NCBI GenBank assembly: GCA_049318625.1
Contig: JBMOGA010000110.1
Span: 1 to 7,091 of the forward strand
DNA: 7,091 nt
Direction of reading: 5' to 3'
Source of the DNA: JBMOGA01 sp049318625
GTDB lineage: Bacteria > Pseudomonadota > Alphaproteobacteria > Rhizobiales > Hyphomicrobiaceae
A program made the position numbers and the translations under genes. The notes under the pieces were generated by a model. That model did not search any database, was not told the DNA's origin, and saw only the letters and a program-made list of their open reading frames with translations. This document shows positions 1-6,333 of this stretch, piece by piece. The first letter of the stretch is position 1, and each line of letters opens with the position of its first letter.

Positions 1-1
1 G

Positions 2-223
2 GAATCATATTCGCGGAGGGCTGTCAGCCGGCGAGAAGTTCAACAGCCTGTTAGGGCGTCAGACATCTACGAGACTATGCCCCTACGGGCGATCGATCAC
101 GTCTTGCCCGCCGTCCGGCTCGAGACCCGCATCGACACGCCACTCAACGCCAAGCCCGATCACACGACCTCGGCGCTGCGTGCCGAGCACAACAAAAGTG
201 CGACACGTTCTTTACTGTCCTGA
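2..223 (+). CDS. Possible 3' end of an unrecognised gene running in from the window edge
   Basis: Reading frame 2 is open from the first complete codon to a TGA at 221-223, giving 73 residues with no stop. From about codon 25 (ATG at 77) the third positions are almost all G or C, as in the clear genes of the window, and the composition is ordinary and soluble. The first 25 codons and the last few are less biased. I recognise no domain or motif. It could be the C-terminal end of a gene starting outside the window, a decayed remnant, or chance: an open stretch this short is common in GC-rich DNA. A small hairpin follows the stop 11 bases later, which weakly supports a true gene end. Confidence 0.3.
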   Translation, partial: ESYSRRAVSRREVQQPVRASDIYETMPLRAIDHVLPAVRLETRIDTPLNAKPDHTTSALRAEHNKSATRSLLS

Positions 224-234
224 CGATGTGATCA

Positions 235-257
235 GTGGCGGCGGACCCCTTCGCCAC
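235..257 (+). terminator. Small hairpin just after the stop of the edge reading frame
   Basis: GTGGCG (235-240) and CGCCAC (252-257) form a perfect 6-bp stem with an 11-base loop, 11 bases after the TGA at 223. There is no T run after it, so intrinsic termination is uncertain. Its position after the partial frame is the main reason to list it. Confidence 0.22.
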
Positions 258-322
258 AACAACCTCGCCGAGTTGAATTGAGTTGCATTTAAACTTAAAG
301 GCCGTTGACAGCAGCATGCACG

Positions 323-397
323 AAACGAACCCAATTCCGGTCGCCCCGGAGGCTCAACGCGCCATCCTGCAAAACGAACCCAATTTCTGGTCGCCCC
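323..397. repeat. Two near-identical ~25-bp direct repeats, about 49 bp apart
   Basis: Copy 1 (323-347) and copy 2 (372-397) share AAACGAACCCAATT, then CCGG versus TCTGG, then GTCGCCCC. One base is inserted and one substituted in about 26. The segment between (348-371) is not repeated. The pair lies in the gene-poor stretch between the edge reading frame and the 3' end of the tadG-like gene. From memory, short spurious frames in many GC-rich bacterial genomes read similarly (an NEPNF or TNPI signature), which would suggest a dispersed intergenic repeat family; I cannot confirm that here. The frames spanning it are not credible proteins. Confidence 0.6.
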
Positions 398-454
398 CAC
401 ACCCGCCCCAACTCGGTCCTGGCGGTCCGCTAAGGCAGAGTGTAGCGCCCCCGC

Positions 455-478
455 AACCGACAGGGCGCGAGATCTTCG
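455..478 (-). terminator. Candidate hairpin downstream of the tadE/tadG unit
   Basis: GCGCCC (455-460) and GGGCGC (473-478) form a perfect 6-bp GC stem with a 12-base loop. On the minus strand it begins 22 bases past the tadG-like stop at 501-503. There is no U tract. It is the only stem of note in the expected place, so it is offered as a weak transcript-end candidate. Confidence 0.25.
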
Positions 479-500
479 TGGAGCCCCCACAGGCCCACCA

Positions 501-2024
501 TCAGCGCGACAAGCGCAACGTTGAAATCTTCAGGGCGATATCGCGAAACGCGATCCGCAGTTTGTCACCGTCGGTCGCATCGTAGTAATGGCTGTCGCTG
601 CTCGCACACCCCCTGAGCAGCGTTTTCGCGGCGCTGCTCACCCGGAACCCGACCGAATACACGACCAGACCGGCTGATTTCATCGCCGTGCAGAGCGCGC
701 GCGCCTGCGTACTGGAGGACTGCGAACTGAACTGCGTATTGTAGTCGCCGTCCGTCATCAGGATGGCGATCTTCCGCAGCATCGGATTCCCGTTCTTGTC
801 GAACTCGTTCATCGTCGCGTAGCTGCCCGGCAGGCTGTCCGACGGCCAGATCGACGCCCAGTTGGGCGAGAGCAGGTACCAGGCCCAGGCCGTGCCGAGC
901 TGCCCCGCGGTGCCACCGTTCGTACCCAAGGCATCGATCGTCGTCTTGAGCGTGCTCTTGGTGCTGGTCAACGGCACGATCGCCGCGGCGAGGTTCGGCG
1001 CGCTGGAGGTGCAATTGCCGCTTCTGCTGTAATCGCTGGAGCCGAGCCGCCCTGTGTAGCTCGAACCGCTGGGCGGATTCGTTGCGGCGTTCGAGCCGAT
1101 CCATCCGTTGGCCGCACTGGGCGCCGCGTCGGTGTAGCTGTTGGTGCCGATCCTCTCGATGACACAGGGGATCAACTTGTTCCGACCCGACGTTGCGGCG
1201 AGGCCGGTGACGGCCGACGCGTAGGTTCCGGCATTCACACCCGCCGCGAACGGCGCAAGGGCGATACGGACATGGGCCGAGGCGTCGTCGGGAATGAGGA
1301 TGTCGACGGCGTCCTTGGCGGCGAGTTTCAGCGTCGCCATCTTGGTGCTGCCGGAACCGTCGCCTTCGGCCATGGACCCGGTCACGTCGAGCATCATGGA
1401 TACTTCCACGGCGGTGCCACCGGTACCCGACGTCGCCAGCAATGCCGTCGCCTGTGTCGTCAACTGGACACAGCTGTAGGCACTGCCTTGGCACGCCGCC
1501 GGCGCGTCGGAGTCGCCGCCTCGCGGATCCAGCATCGACATGACGCTGAGGAACGGCGTCGGCACCCAATAGGTCGCAGACACCTGGAACTCGCTGGCCG
1601 TCCCGTTCGGTGTGACCGTAAACTCGGAGGACACATAATCCGGCGGTACGGATTGATTGTAGAAGACGGTCGCCGCCTCCGTCGCCGCCTCGATCGGATC
1701 CTGCGTCGTCGCCAACTGAGCCGCTCGCGCGCCGGCCAGAGCCGCCGCGTCTACGGCCGCCTGCACTTGATAGCGGACCGTCACGATCCGCCCGAAATCG
1801 ACCGCCAGACCCAGCAGCGCGATGAGTTGTGCGATCATCAGGCCGAACAACGGGCTGATCATCCCGTTGCGATCGCGCAGGAACCGCGACACGCCGATAC
1901 GCCGCCGTCCCCGCTGGCCGACAAGCTCACTCACGCGCGAACAGCCATTCGCGCGAACGCCCGAGCGCTCTACCGCGTTGGGTCCCACCGTCATGACATC
2001 GCCTCTGGTCATCGCACTCAACAC
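501..2024 (-). CDS. TadG-like pilus assembly protein with von Willebrand factor A domain
   Basis: Likely membrane-anchored surface protein of the Tad/Flp family, 507 residues from the GTG start. A short basic N-terminus precedes the TadE/TadG-like segment at about 49-101, with a hydrophobic helix around 56-80 and an Ala-rich stretch ending in DAAALAGARAA. The vWA domain follows from about 205. Its metal-site (MIDAS) elements are visible: DVTGS at 213-217, a GGT at 370-372, and MTDGD at 423-427. The AWYLLSP stretch near 381-387 is usual in vWA-type TadG proteins. The start is ambiguous: GTG at 2024 overlaps the upstream stop, ATG at 2012 lies just beyond it, and ATG at 1994 has the best ribosome site (AGAGG, 7 bases away), giving 497 residues. 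It is last in a three-gene unit and translationally coupled. Family assignment is firm; its role in this organism (adhesion, pilus anchoring) is inferred. Confidence 0.9.
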   Translation of the reverse strand: MLSAMTRGDVMTVGPNAVERSGVRANGCSRVSELVGQRGRRRIGVSRFLRDRNGMISPLFGLMIAQLIALLGLAVDFGRIVTVRYQVQAAVDAAALAGARAAQLATTQDPIEAATEAATVFYNQSVPPDYVSSEFTVTPNGTASEFQVSATYWVPTPFLSVMSMLDPRGGDSDAPAACQGSAYSCVQLTTQATALLATSGTGGTAVEVSMMLDVTGSMAEGDGSGSTKMATLKLAAKDAVDILIPDDASAHVRIALAPFAAGVNAGTYASAVTGLAATSGRNKLIPCVIERIGTNSYTDAAPSAANGWIGSNAATNPPSGSSYTGRLGSSDYSRSGNCTSSAPNLAAAIVPLTSTKSTLKTTIDALGTNGGTAGQLGTAWAWYLLSPNWASIWPSDSLPGSYATMNEFDKNGNPMLRKIAILMTDGDYNTQFSSQSSSTQARALCTAMKSAGLVVYSVGFRVSSAAKTLLRGCASSDSHYYDATDGDKLRIAFRDIALKISTLRLSR

Positions 2025-2659
2025 GTCGCACCGTCCGGGAAATTGAGCTTGGCCGCCTGCCCACGCGGCTTGAAGTAGGCCAGGCCACGCATGCGGAACG
2101 CTCCGCCGTCACCGAGCGCGGCGGAACCGATGATGAGATCGGCGAACAGGGGCTGGTAGCCGTAGCTGACCTCGGTGACGACGACGCTGTCGTTGACCTC
2201 CACCAAGCCGGCGGCCGGCAGCGCGTAGGCCGTGTTGGGGCAGGTGCAGTTGGCGCTCCCGCCCGACGCCGTCGGGTTCGTGCACTTCCACGATTCCTTG
2301 GTATTCGCCGCATCGTCGACGGCCGACGTGACGTTGCGCACCGCGACCGTCAGAGGTGTCGTGCTGTACTCACCCATCAGAAATCCGGCGACCTGCATGA
2401 TGTCGGATACATCCGCCGTGCTGATGTTTTTTTCCGACCGCGCGACCAGATCGGCGGTCGAGGACGCGATCTCATGAACGCGGCGGAACACCGTCACAGC
2501 CCGGCTCAACTCGACCGCGGCTAGGAACACGCCGAGCATGATCGGCACGATGAGCGCGAATTCCGTCGCCGCAACGCCGCACCGGTCACGCAGCAACGCC
2601 GGAACCGAGGACGTGATCCGAAGACAGAATTTTCTGGCCACCCTCATCCCAACCCTCAT
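2018..2659 (-). CDS. TadE-family pseudopilin (second copy; TadE/TadF-like)
   Basis: Minor pilin-like protein of the Tad system, 213 residues from ATG 2659. After a basic leader comes CGVAATEFALIVPIMLG: Gly28 followed by a Glu at +5 and Phe at +6, matching the G/XXXXEF site cut by the Tad prepilin peptidase, then a hydrophobic helix (about 34-50). The rest is a predicted extracytoplasmic domain with cysteines at 126, 138 and 140 and a C-terminal Cys213. ATG 2659 overlaps the upstream TGA (2658-2656) as ATGA. A second in-frame ATG at 2647 has a better Shine-Dalgarno (GAGGG, 5 bases away) and is an equally good start, giving 209 residues. The 3' end overlaps the GTG candidate of the tadG-like gene. 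TadE and TadF cannot be separated by eye, so no symbol is given. Confidence 0.87.
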   Translation of the reverse strand: MRVGMRVARKFCLRITSSVPALLRDRCGVAATEFALIVPIMLGVFLAAVELSRAVTVFRRVHEIASSTADLVARSEKNISTADVSDIMQVAGFLMGEYSTTPLTVAVRNVTSAVDDAANTKESWKCTNPTASGGSANCTCPNTAYALPAAGLVEVNDSVVVTEVSYGYQPLFADLIIGSAALGDGGAFRMRGLAYFKPRGQAAKLNFPDGATC

Positions 2660-3282
2660 GTTCCGAAAGGTTCGGTGCGGAACGCCGCCGAAACCTGGAT
2701 CAACGTCGTACCGTCGGCCAGATCGCCGAGGTCCAGGAACGGGATCTGCGGCCCCATCGCCCAGCGCAGGCACGCCGTCATCAGAATCACGACGCTGGAA
2801 CCGCCGACGCTGAAGTTTCCGCGTGCGGCTTCCTCGTCGATGATCGTGTTGGTATCGCTGCGGCAGTTCGGAGCGACGATCTCGCTGAATTGGGAAACCG
2901 ATTGCGCAAGCACCCGGATATCGGTGCAACTCACGAACGGCGGCGCCATGTTGCACACGGACTGCTTGAAGGCCGTCCGCAGCGCCTCTCCGTCGAGCCC
3001 CGCATAGGCACCGCTGCCGCTCTGGAATTGGCCTGTCCGCATCTCGCGCGAGGCCTGCCAGACGGCATTTTCGAGAGAGAACGTCGTGAAAAACAGCAGA
3101 CAGACTTTGAAGATGCCGAACACCAGCATGAAGAACGGAACGGAAATGAACGCGAACTCGATGGCAGCCGTACCGCGATCGTCGGCCGCAAGATCACGCA
3201 TGGGTGACAAGCCGCGACGCACGAACCGCGCGTGAAAATTCGCCAGCGCGAGCAGACCGCCACGAACAACTGAGGTACGCAT
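2656..3282 (-). CDS. TadE-family pseudopilin (first gene of the unit)
   Basis: Minor pilin-like protein, 208 residues. A long basic leader (1-36) precedes DDRGTAAIEFAF, where Gly37 with Glu42 and Phe43 fits the G/XXXXEF pseudopilin processing site. A strongly hydrophobic helix follows (about 43-66), then SLENAVWQASREMRTGQ, the usual TadE pattern after the helix. The remainder is predicted to be extracytoplasmic and contains four cysteines (110, 119, 140, 171), possibly forming disulfides. The ATG at 3282 has only a weak ribosome site (GGCGG, 6 bases away). Met28 (ATG at 3201) would give a shorter, more typical leader but has no visible ribosome site. The gene opens the three-gene unit, and its stop overlaps the next ATG by 4 bases. 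Family membership is clear; its partner specificity is unknown. Confidence 0.88.
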   Translation of the reverse strand: MRTSVVRGGLLALANFHARFVRRGLSPMRDLAADDRGTAAIEFAFISVPFFMLVFGIFKVCLLFFTTFSLENAVWQASREMRTGQFQSGSGAYAGLDGEALRTAFKQSVCNMAPPFVSCTDIRVLAQSVSQFSEIVAPNCRSDTNTIIDEEAARGNFSVGGSSVVILMTACLRWAMGPQIPFLDLGDLADGTTLIQVSAAFRTEPFGT

Positions 3283-3363
3283 ACTGGACCGCCGTCAACT
3301 CTACCGAAGGCGGAGAATAGACAGAAAATAGTTTCAGCAAGCTATATATATCCCGCGCAAGAG

Positions 3364-3403
3364 GATTGAAATTGCCATGCATAATCAATCGCCAACGCAA
3401 TTT
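3364..3403. repeat. Overlapping inverted repeats, possible operator
   Basis: Two interleaved inverted repeats lie in the AT-rich part of the divergent region: AAATTGC (3369-3375) with GCAATTT (3397-3403), 21 bases between; and GATTG (3364-3368) with CAATC (3386-3390). ATGCAT within the spacer is itself palindromic. Such an arrangement could bind a dimeric regulator controlling one or both units. No regulator gene is in the window. Confidence 0.35.
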
Positions 3404-3560
3404 TGGAACGTCAACTGATCGTTAACTCGGCAATCCGAGCGCCCCGGTCGCTTCGGCGCCGCGCGCTGTGCGCCGGCGCGGCCGGCTTCTCGGGATGGAC
3501 CGCACGAGCTATCCTGCACGCGCCGGGAACGGCCACCGCGCCGCCGCGGAACCGCGCAAA

Positions 3561-3565
3561 GGGAG
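3561..3565 (+). promoter_or_regulatory. Ribosome binding site of the Ldh-family gene
   Basis: GGGAG, preceded by AAA, lies 6 bases before the ATG at 3572. It fixes the start there and argues against the longer open frames that begin near 3403 in another phase. Confidence 0.7.
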
Positions 3566-3571
3566 CCCCCG

Positions 3572-4648
3572 ATGATCGACAGCCCGGAAGCCGCCGCCGA
3601 CGTCGATTACTTCGACCCGCAGCGCCTGCAGGACCTGGTCGCCGACCTGTTCGCCGCTGCCGGCCTCGGGACGCAAGACGCCGCCGTCGCGGCCGATATC
3701 CTGGTCTCAGCCGATCTGCGCGGAGTCTGGTCCCACGGCGTGGCCCGGGTCCCCATGTATCTCGCACGGCTCCGCAGCGGCACCGCCAGCCCACGACCCG
3801 ACATTCGCATGACACGCGTCGCCCCCGCCGTCGTCTCCGTCGACGGCGACGACGGCCTCGGCCTGATCGTGGCACCCCGTGCGATGCAGGAAGCCATTGC
3901 CATCGCCAAGGAAGCCGGCATCGGGCTGGCGGGCGTCAGGCGCAGCGGCCATTTCGGCGCGGCCGGGTACTACACCCGTCAGGCCACCGACGCCGGATGC
4001 ATCGGTATGGTGTTCACGAATGCGTCGCCGGCCCTGCCGCCGTGGGGGGCCGCGAAGCCGTTCTTCGGCACCTCGCCGTTCGCCTTCGGTGCTCCGGCCC
4101 CGGCCGGCGCCATCTTTCAGATCGACATGGCGATGTCACGGGTCGCGCGCGGCAAGCTCAAGTTCGCCGCCGCCCGCGGTGCCAGCATTCCCGAAGGTTA
4201 CGCGCTGGACTCCGAAGGCCGGCCAACGACCGACGGAAACGCGGCGTTCGCCGGCACCATGCTACCCTTCGGTGAGCACAAGGGCGCGGCGCTGGCCTGG
4301 ATGATGGACATTCTCGGTGGCGTCTTCACGGGCGCGGGCTATGGCGGCGACATCGCCAACCCCTTCGGCGACCTGGACCGGGCCCAGCAGACCGGGCACG
4401 TGTTCCTGGCCTTCCGCGCCGATCTGTTCATGCCCGCGGACCTATTCGCGGCCCGCATGGCCGACCTCGACGCCCGCGCCAAGGCGCTGCCGCGCGCGGC
4501 CGGCGTCGACGAGATCCTGGCGCCGGGCGAGCCGGAGCAACGCCACGAGCACGACCACCGCCGGCGCGGCATCCCGCTCACACCCGATGTCGTGGAGGGA
4601 TTGCGCGCCGAGGCGACCCGCGCGAGCATGGCGTGGCCATTCCCGTGA
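3572..4648 (+). CDS. Ldh family NAD(P)-dependent oxidoreductase (malate/L-lactate dehydrogenase type 2 fold)
   Basis: Predicted cytoplasmic oxidoreductase of the Ldh_2 family, 358 residues, about the usual family length plus a short tail. Members reduce or oxidise 2-keto/2-hydroxy acids or imines with NAD(P)H: malate, sulfolactate, ureidoglycolate, diketogulonate and piperideine-2-carboxylate enzymes. Family motifs appear in order: ADLRGVWSHGVAR (47-59, with the conserved His55), SGHFGAAGYY (125-134), TNASPALPPWGA (149-160), FGTSPFAFGAP (165-175), DMAMSRVARGK (185-195), IPEGYALDSEGRPTTD (206-221) and GEHKGAALAWMMDILGG (234-250). The C-terminal part has a His/Arg-rich stretch (EQRHEHDHRRR, 322-332), probably a surface tail. 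The start is set by a good ribosome site. It begins a likely three-gene unit with the binding protein 55 bp downstream. The substrate cannot be named from sequence, because the family is promiscuous and subfamily residues are not decisive by eye. Confidence 0.9.
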   Translation: MIDSPEAAADVDYFDPQRLQDLVADLFAAAGLGTQDAAVAADILVSADLRGVWSHGVARVPMYLARLRSGTASPRPDIRMTRVAPAVVSVDGDDGLGLIVAPRAMQEAIAIAKEAGIGLAGVRRSGHFGAAGYYTRQATDAGCIGMVFTNASPALPPWGAAKPFFGTSPFAFGAPAPAGAIFQIDMAMSRVARGKLKFAAARGASIPEGYALDSEGRPTTDGNAAFAGTMLPFGEHKGAALAWMMDILGGVFTGAGYGGDIANPFGDLDRAQQTGHVFLAFRADLFMPADLFAARMADLDARAKALPRAAGVDEILAPGEPEQRHEHDHRRRGIPLTPDVVEGLRAEATRASMAWPFP

Positions 4649-4672
4649 TCCGGGGGGTATCGGCGCCGGATC
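4647..4672 (+). other. Intercistronic hairpin between the Ldh-family gene and the binding-protein gene
   Basis: GATCCGG (4647-4653) and CCGGATC (4666-4672) are a perfect 7-bp inverted repeat with a 12-base loop, beginning inside the TGA stop of the Ldh-family gene. It is followed by AAAGAGAAA, not a T run. It may be an RNA-stability or partial-termination element adjusting the amount of binding protein relative to enzyme; that role is inferred. Confidence 0.4.
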
Positions 4673-4692
4673 CAAAGAGAAATCGACCCGAC

Positions 4693-4700
4693 GGAGAGGA
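4693..4700 (+). promoter_or_regulatory. Ribosome binding site of the binding-protein gene
   Basis: GGAGAGGA lies just before the ATG at 4704 (7 bases from GGAG). With the signal peptide that follows, it fixes this start over in-frame upstream codons lying inside the Ldh-family gene. Confidence 0.75.
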
Positions 4701-4703
4701 AGC

Positions 4704-6287
4704 ATGCAACGCGCATCAGTCGCGGCCGCCATCACGGCGCTGCTCGTTTCGACCGGCGCCATACCGGCGGCCGACGCTCAGACGCCGCGCATGGGCGGTA
4801 CGTTGATCTACGCGGTCACCGGCGAGGCCCCGACCTACGATTGCCACGCCACCACCACCTACACGGCGGTGCACGTCTTCGCCCCGCATTACTCGCTGCT
4901 GCTGAAAATCGATCCCGACAACTATCCGAAACTGAAGCCCGACGTCGCGTCGAGTTGGACGATCTCGCCCGACGGCACGACCTTTACGTTCAAACTGCGC
5001 CCCGACGTGCTGTTCCACGACGGCACCAAGCTGACATCGGCGGACGTGAAGGCATCGTTCGACCGCCTGCGCAATCCGCCGGAGGGGGTGATCTCGATCC
5101 GTCAGGCCGCGTTCGAGGACATCACCGCCATCGAGACACCGGACGACACGACGGCTGTCTTCAAGCTGAAGTCACCCGACCCCTCGTTCCTCGACACGCT
5201 GGCCCTGCCATACAATTGTCTCTACAGCGCCAAGCGGCTCGCCCAAGACCCGCAGTTTCCCGCCAAGAACGTCATGGGCACGGGGCCCTTCGTGTTCGGC
5301 GAGCACGTCGCCGGCTCGCACTGGACCGGCAAGCGCTTCGACGGCTACTTCGAAAAGGGCAAGCCCTATCTCGACGGCTTCAAGGCCGTGTTCATCAAGG
5401 CCTCGGCGCTGACGACCGCGCTGCGCGGCGGCCAGATGCACGCCGAATTCCGTTCGGTCACGCCGGGCGAGCGCAACACCCTGCAGGACGCCATGAACGA
5501 GAAGATCCGGTTCCAGGAGTCTCCCTGGATCTGCAAGATCGACCTGCTTTTCAACACCGAGGCCAAGCCGTTCGACAACCCGAACGTACGCCGCGCCCTG
5601 TCGATGGCCATCGATCGCTGGGGCGGTTCGCAGACGTTGGCCAAAATCGCGATTCTGGGTCCCGTCGGCGGCCCCCTGCGCCCCGGCTACGATCTGGCGC
5701 TGCCGCCGGCCGAACTCGCCAAGCTGCCCGGTTTCGAGCGCGACGCCGAGAAAGCCCGCGCCGAAGCCAAGCGGCTGCTCGCCGAAGCCGGCGTCCCCGA
5801 TCTCAAGATCAAGCTGGTGAACCGCAACAATCCCCAGCCGTTCACGCCGGCCGGCATTTATCTGATCGACCAGTGGCGCAAGATCGGCGTCCAGACCGAG
5901 CACCTGCAGCTCGACGTCGCGCAGCAGAAGGCGGCCATTCTCAGCGGCCAGTTTCAGGTGGCCATCGATGCATTCTGCGCCGACTCCGACGATCCCAAGC
6001 CGCTGCTGCTCCAGTATCTTTCGAAGGAGCGCTCGACCCGCAACATGACGCGGAACTCGAACCCCGCGCTCGATGCGCTCTACGACAAACTCAAAGCCGC
6101 GTCGCCAGCCGAGCAGACAGCCTTGCTGGCTGAAATGCAGCGCACGATCATAACCGAGAGCTACAGTGTGCCGATCCTGTGGTACAGCCGCCTGGTCGCG
6201 CACGTCGCGAGGATGAAGGGTTGGAAGGTCTTGCCGACCCACTTCGCCAACCAGGATCTGGCAACCGTCTGGCTCGACCAGGAGTGA
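4704..6287 (+). CDS. ABC transporter substrate-binding protein, family 5 (DppA/OppA-like)
   Basis: Periplasmic binding protein, 527 residues, normal length for SBP_bac_5. A Sec signal peptide (1-25) has a hydrophobic core at about 6-20 and a likely cut after ADA. The mature protein starts QTPRMGGTLIYAV, the usual first strand. The family signature is clear: LKPDVASSWTISPDGTTFTFKLRPDVLFHDGTKLTSADV (77-115), then VMGTGPFVF (190-198), LLFNTEAKPFDNPNVRRALSMAIDR (281-305) and the C-terminal lobe with NPALDALYDKL (453-463). Family members bind di/oligopeptides, nickel, haem, opines or sugars, so the ligand is not predictable here. The start is supported by GGAGAGGA at 4693-4700. There is no lipobox Cys, so it is soluble and not lipid-anchored. 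No permease or ATPase genes lie beside it; it is flanked by the Ldh-family gene and an ankyrin gene. An open frame extends upstream to 4317, but that overlaps the Ldh gene and is rejected. Confidence 0.92.
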   Translation: MQRASVAAAITALLVSTGAIPAADAQTPRMGGTLIYAVTGEAPTYDCHATTTYTAVHVFAPHYSLLLKIDPDNYPKLKPDVASSWTISPDGTTFTFKLRPDVLFHDGTKLTSADVKASFDRLRNPPEGVISIRQAAFEDITAIETPDDTTAVFKLKSPDPSFLDTLALPYNCLYSAKRLAQDPQFPAKNVMGTGPFVFGEHVAGSHWTGKRFDGYFEKGKPYLDGFKAVFIKASALTTALRGGQMHAEFRSVTPGERNTLQDAMNEKIRFQESPWICKIDLLFNTEAKPFDNPNVRRALSMAIDRWGGSQTLAKIAILGPVGGPLRPGYDLALPPAELAKLPGFERDAEKARAEAKRLLAEAGVPDLKIKLVNRNNPQPFTPAGIYLIDQWRKIGVQTEHLQLDVAQQKAAILSGQFQVAIDAFCADSDDPKPLLLQYLSKERSTRNMTRNSNPALDALYDKLKAASPAEQTALLAEMQRTIITESYSVPILWYSRLVAHVARMKGWKVLPTHFANQDLATVWLDQE

Positions 6288-6333
6288 GCCGGACCGCAAA
6301 GCCTCGCATGGGATCGAAAAGGGAAGTGGCAAG

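Larger units (their letters stand above)
3283..3571. promoter_or_regulatory. Divergent intergenic region, probable promoters of both units
   Basis: This 289-bp gap separates the minus-strand tad-like unit from the plus-strand ldh unit. Its left half (about 3300-3410) is clearly more AT-rich than the surroundings and includes TATATATA at 3343-3350. A TTGACG sits on the minus strand at 3414-3409, but no good -10 box lies 16-18 bases from it, and no convincing sigma-70 pair was found on the plus strand. The right half (3420-3560) is GC-rich and I see no gene in it. The arrangement of divergent starts makes a regulatory role likely; exact promoter positions are unresolved. Confidence 0.5.

Noticed and set aside
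323..397. The paired repeat as the start of a CRISPR array.
   Set aside because: There are only two imperfect copies, no further units, no regular spacer series and no cas genes.
212..585. Two short overlapping frames on opposite strands (212-490 minus, 283-585 plus).
   Set aside because: Both are created by the paired repeat and by antisense of the tadG-like 3' end. Composition is not protein-like and no ribosome site is seen.
565..1569. A 334-codon minus-strand frame within the TadG-like gene.
   Set aside because: It is Arg/Asp-rich out-of-phase translation of the vWA gene and has no recognisable motif.
1272..2078. A 268-codon plus-strand frame opposite the TadG-like gene.
   Set aside because: It is antisense to a firmly identified gene and its translation is Arg/His-rich without motifs.
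2660..2956. Upstream extension of the second TadE-like frame.
   Set aside because: It overlaps the first TadE-like gene in another phase. The ATGA overlap at 2659-2656 and the pseudopilin leader mark the real start.
3380..3414. A sigma-70 promoter on the minus strand using TTGACG at 3414-3409.
   Set aside because: The best -10-like hexamer (GATTAT) needs a spacer of about 22 bases, outside the accepted range, so no exact promoter is called.
3403..4275. A 290-codon plus-strand frame overlapping the Ldh-family gene.
   Set aside because: Its translation is Arg/Pro-rich and low complexity, and it is out of phase with the well-supported Ldh-family gene, which has a good ribosome site and all family motifs.
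4317..4703. Upstream extension of the binding-protein frame into the Ldh-family gene.
   Set aside because: The added residues are Arg/Ser/Pro-rich shadow translation. The signal peptide and ribosome site at 4704 mark the true start.
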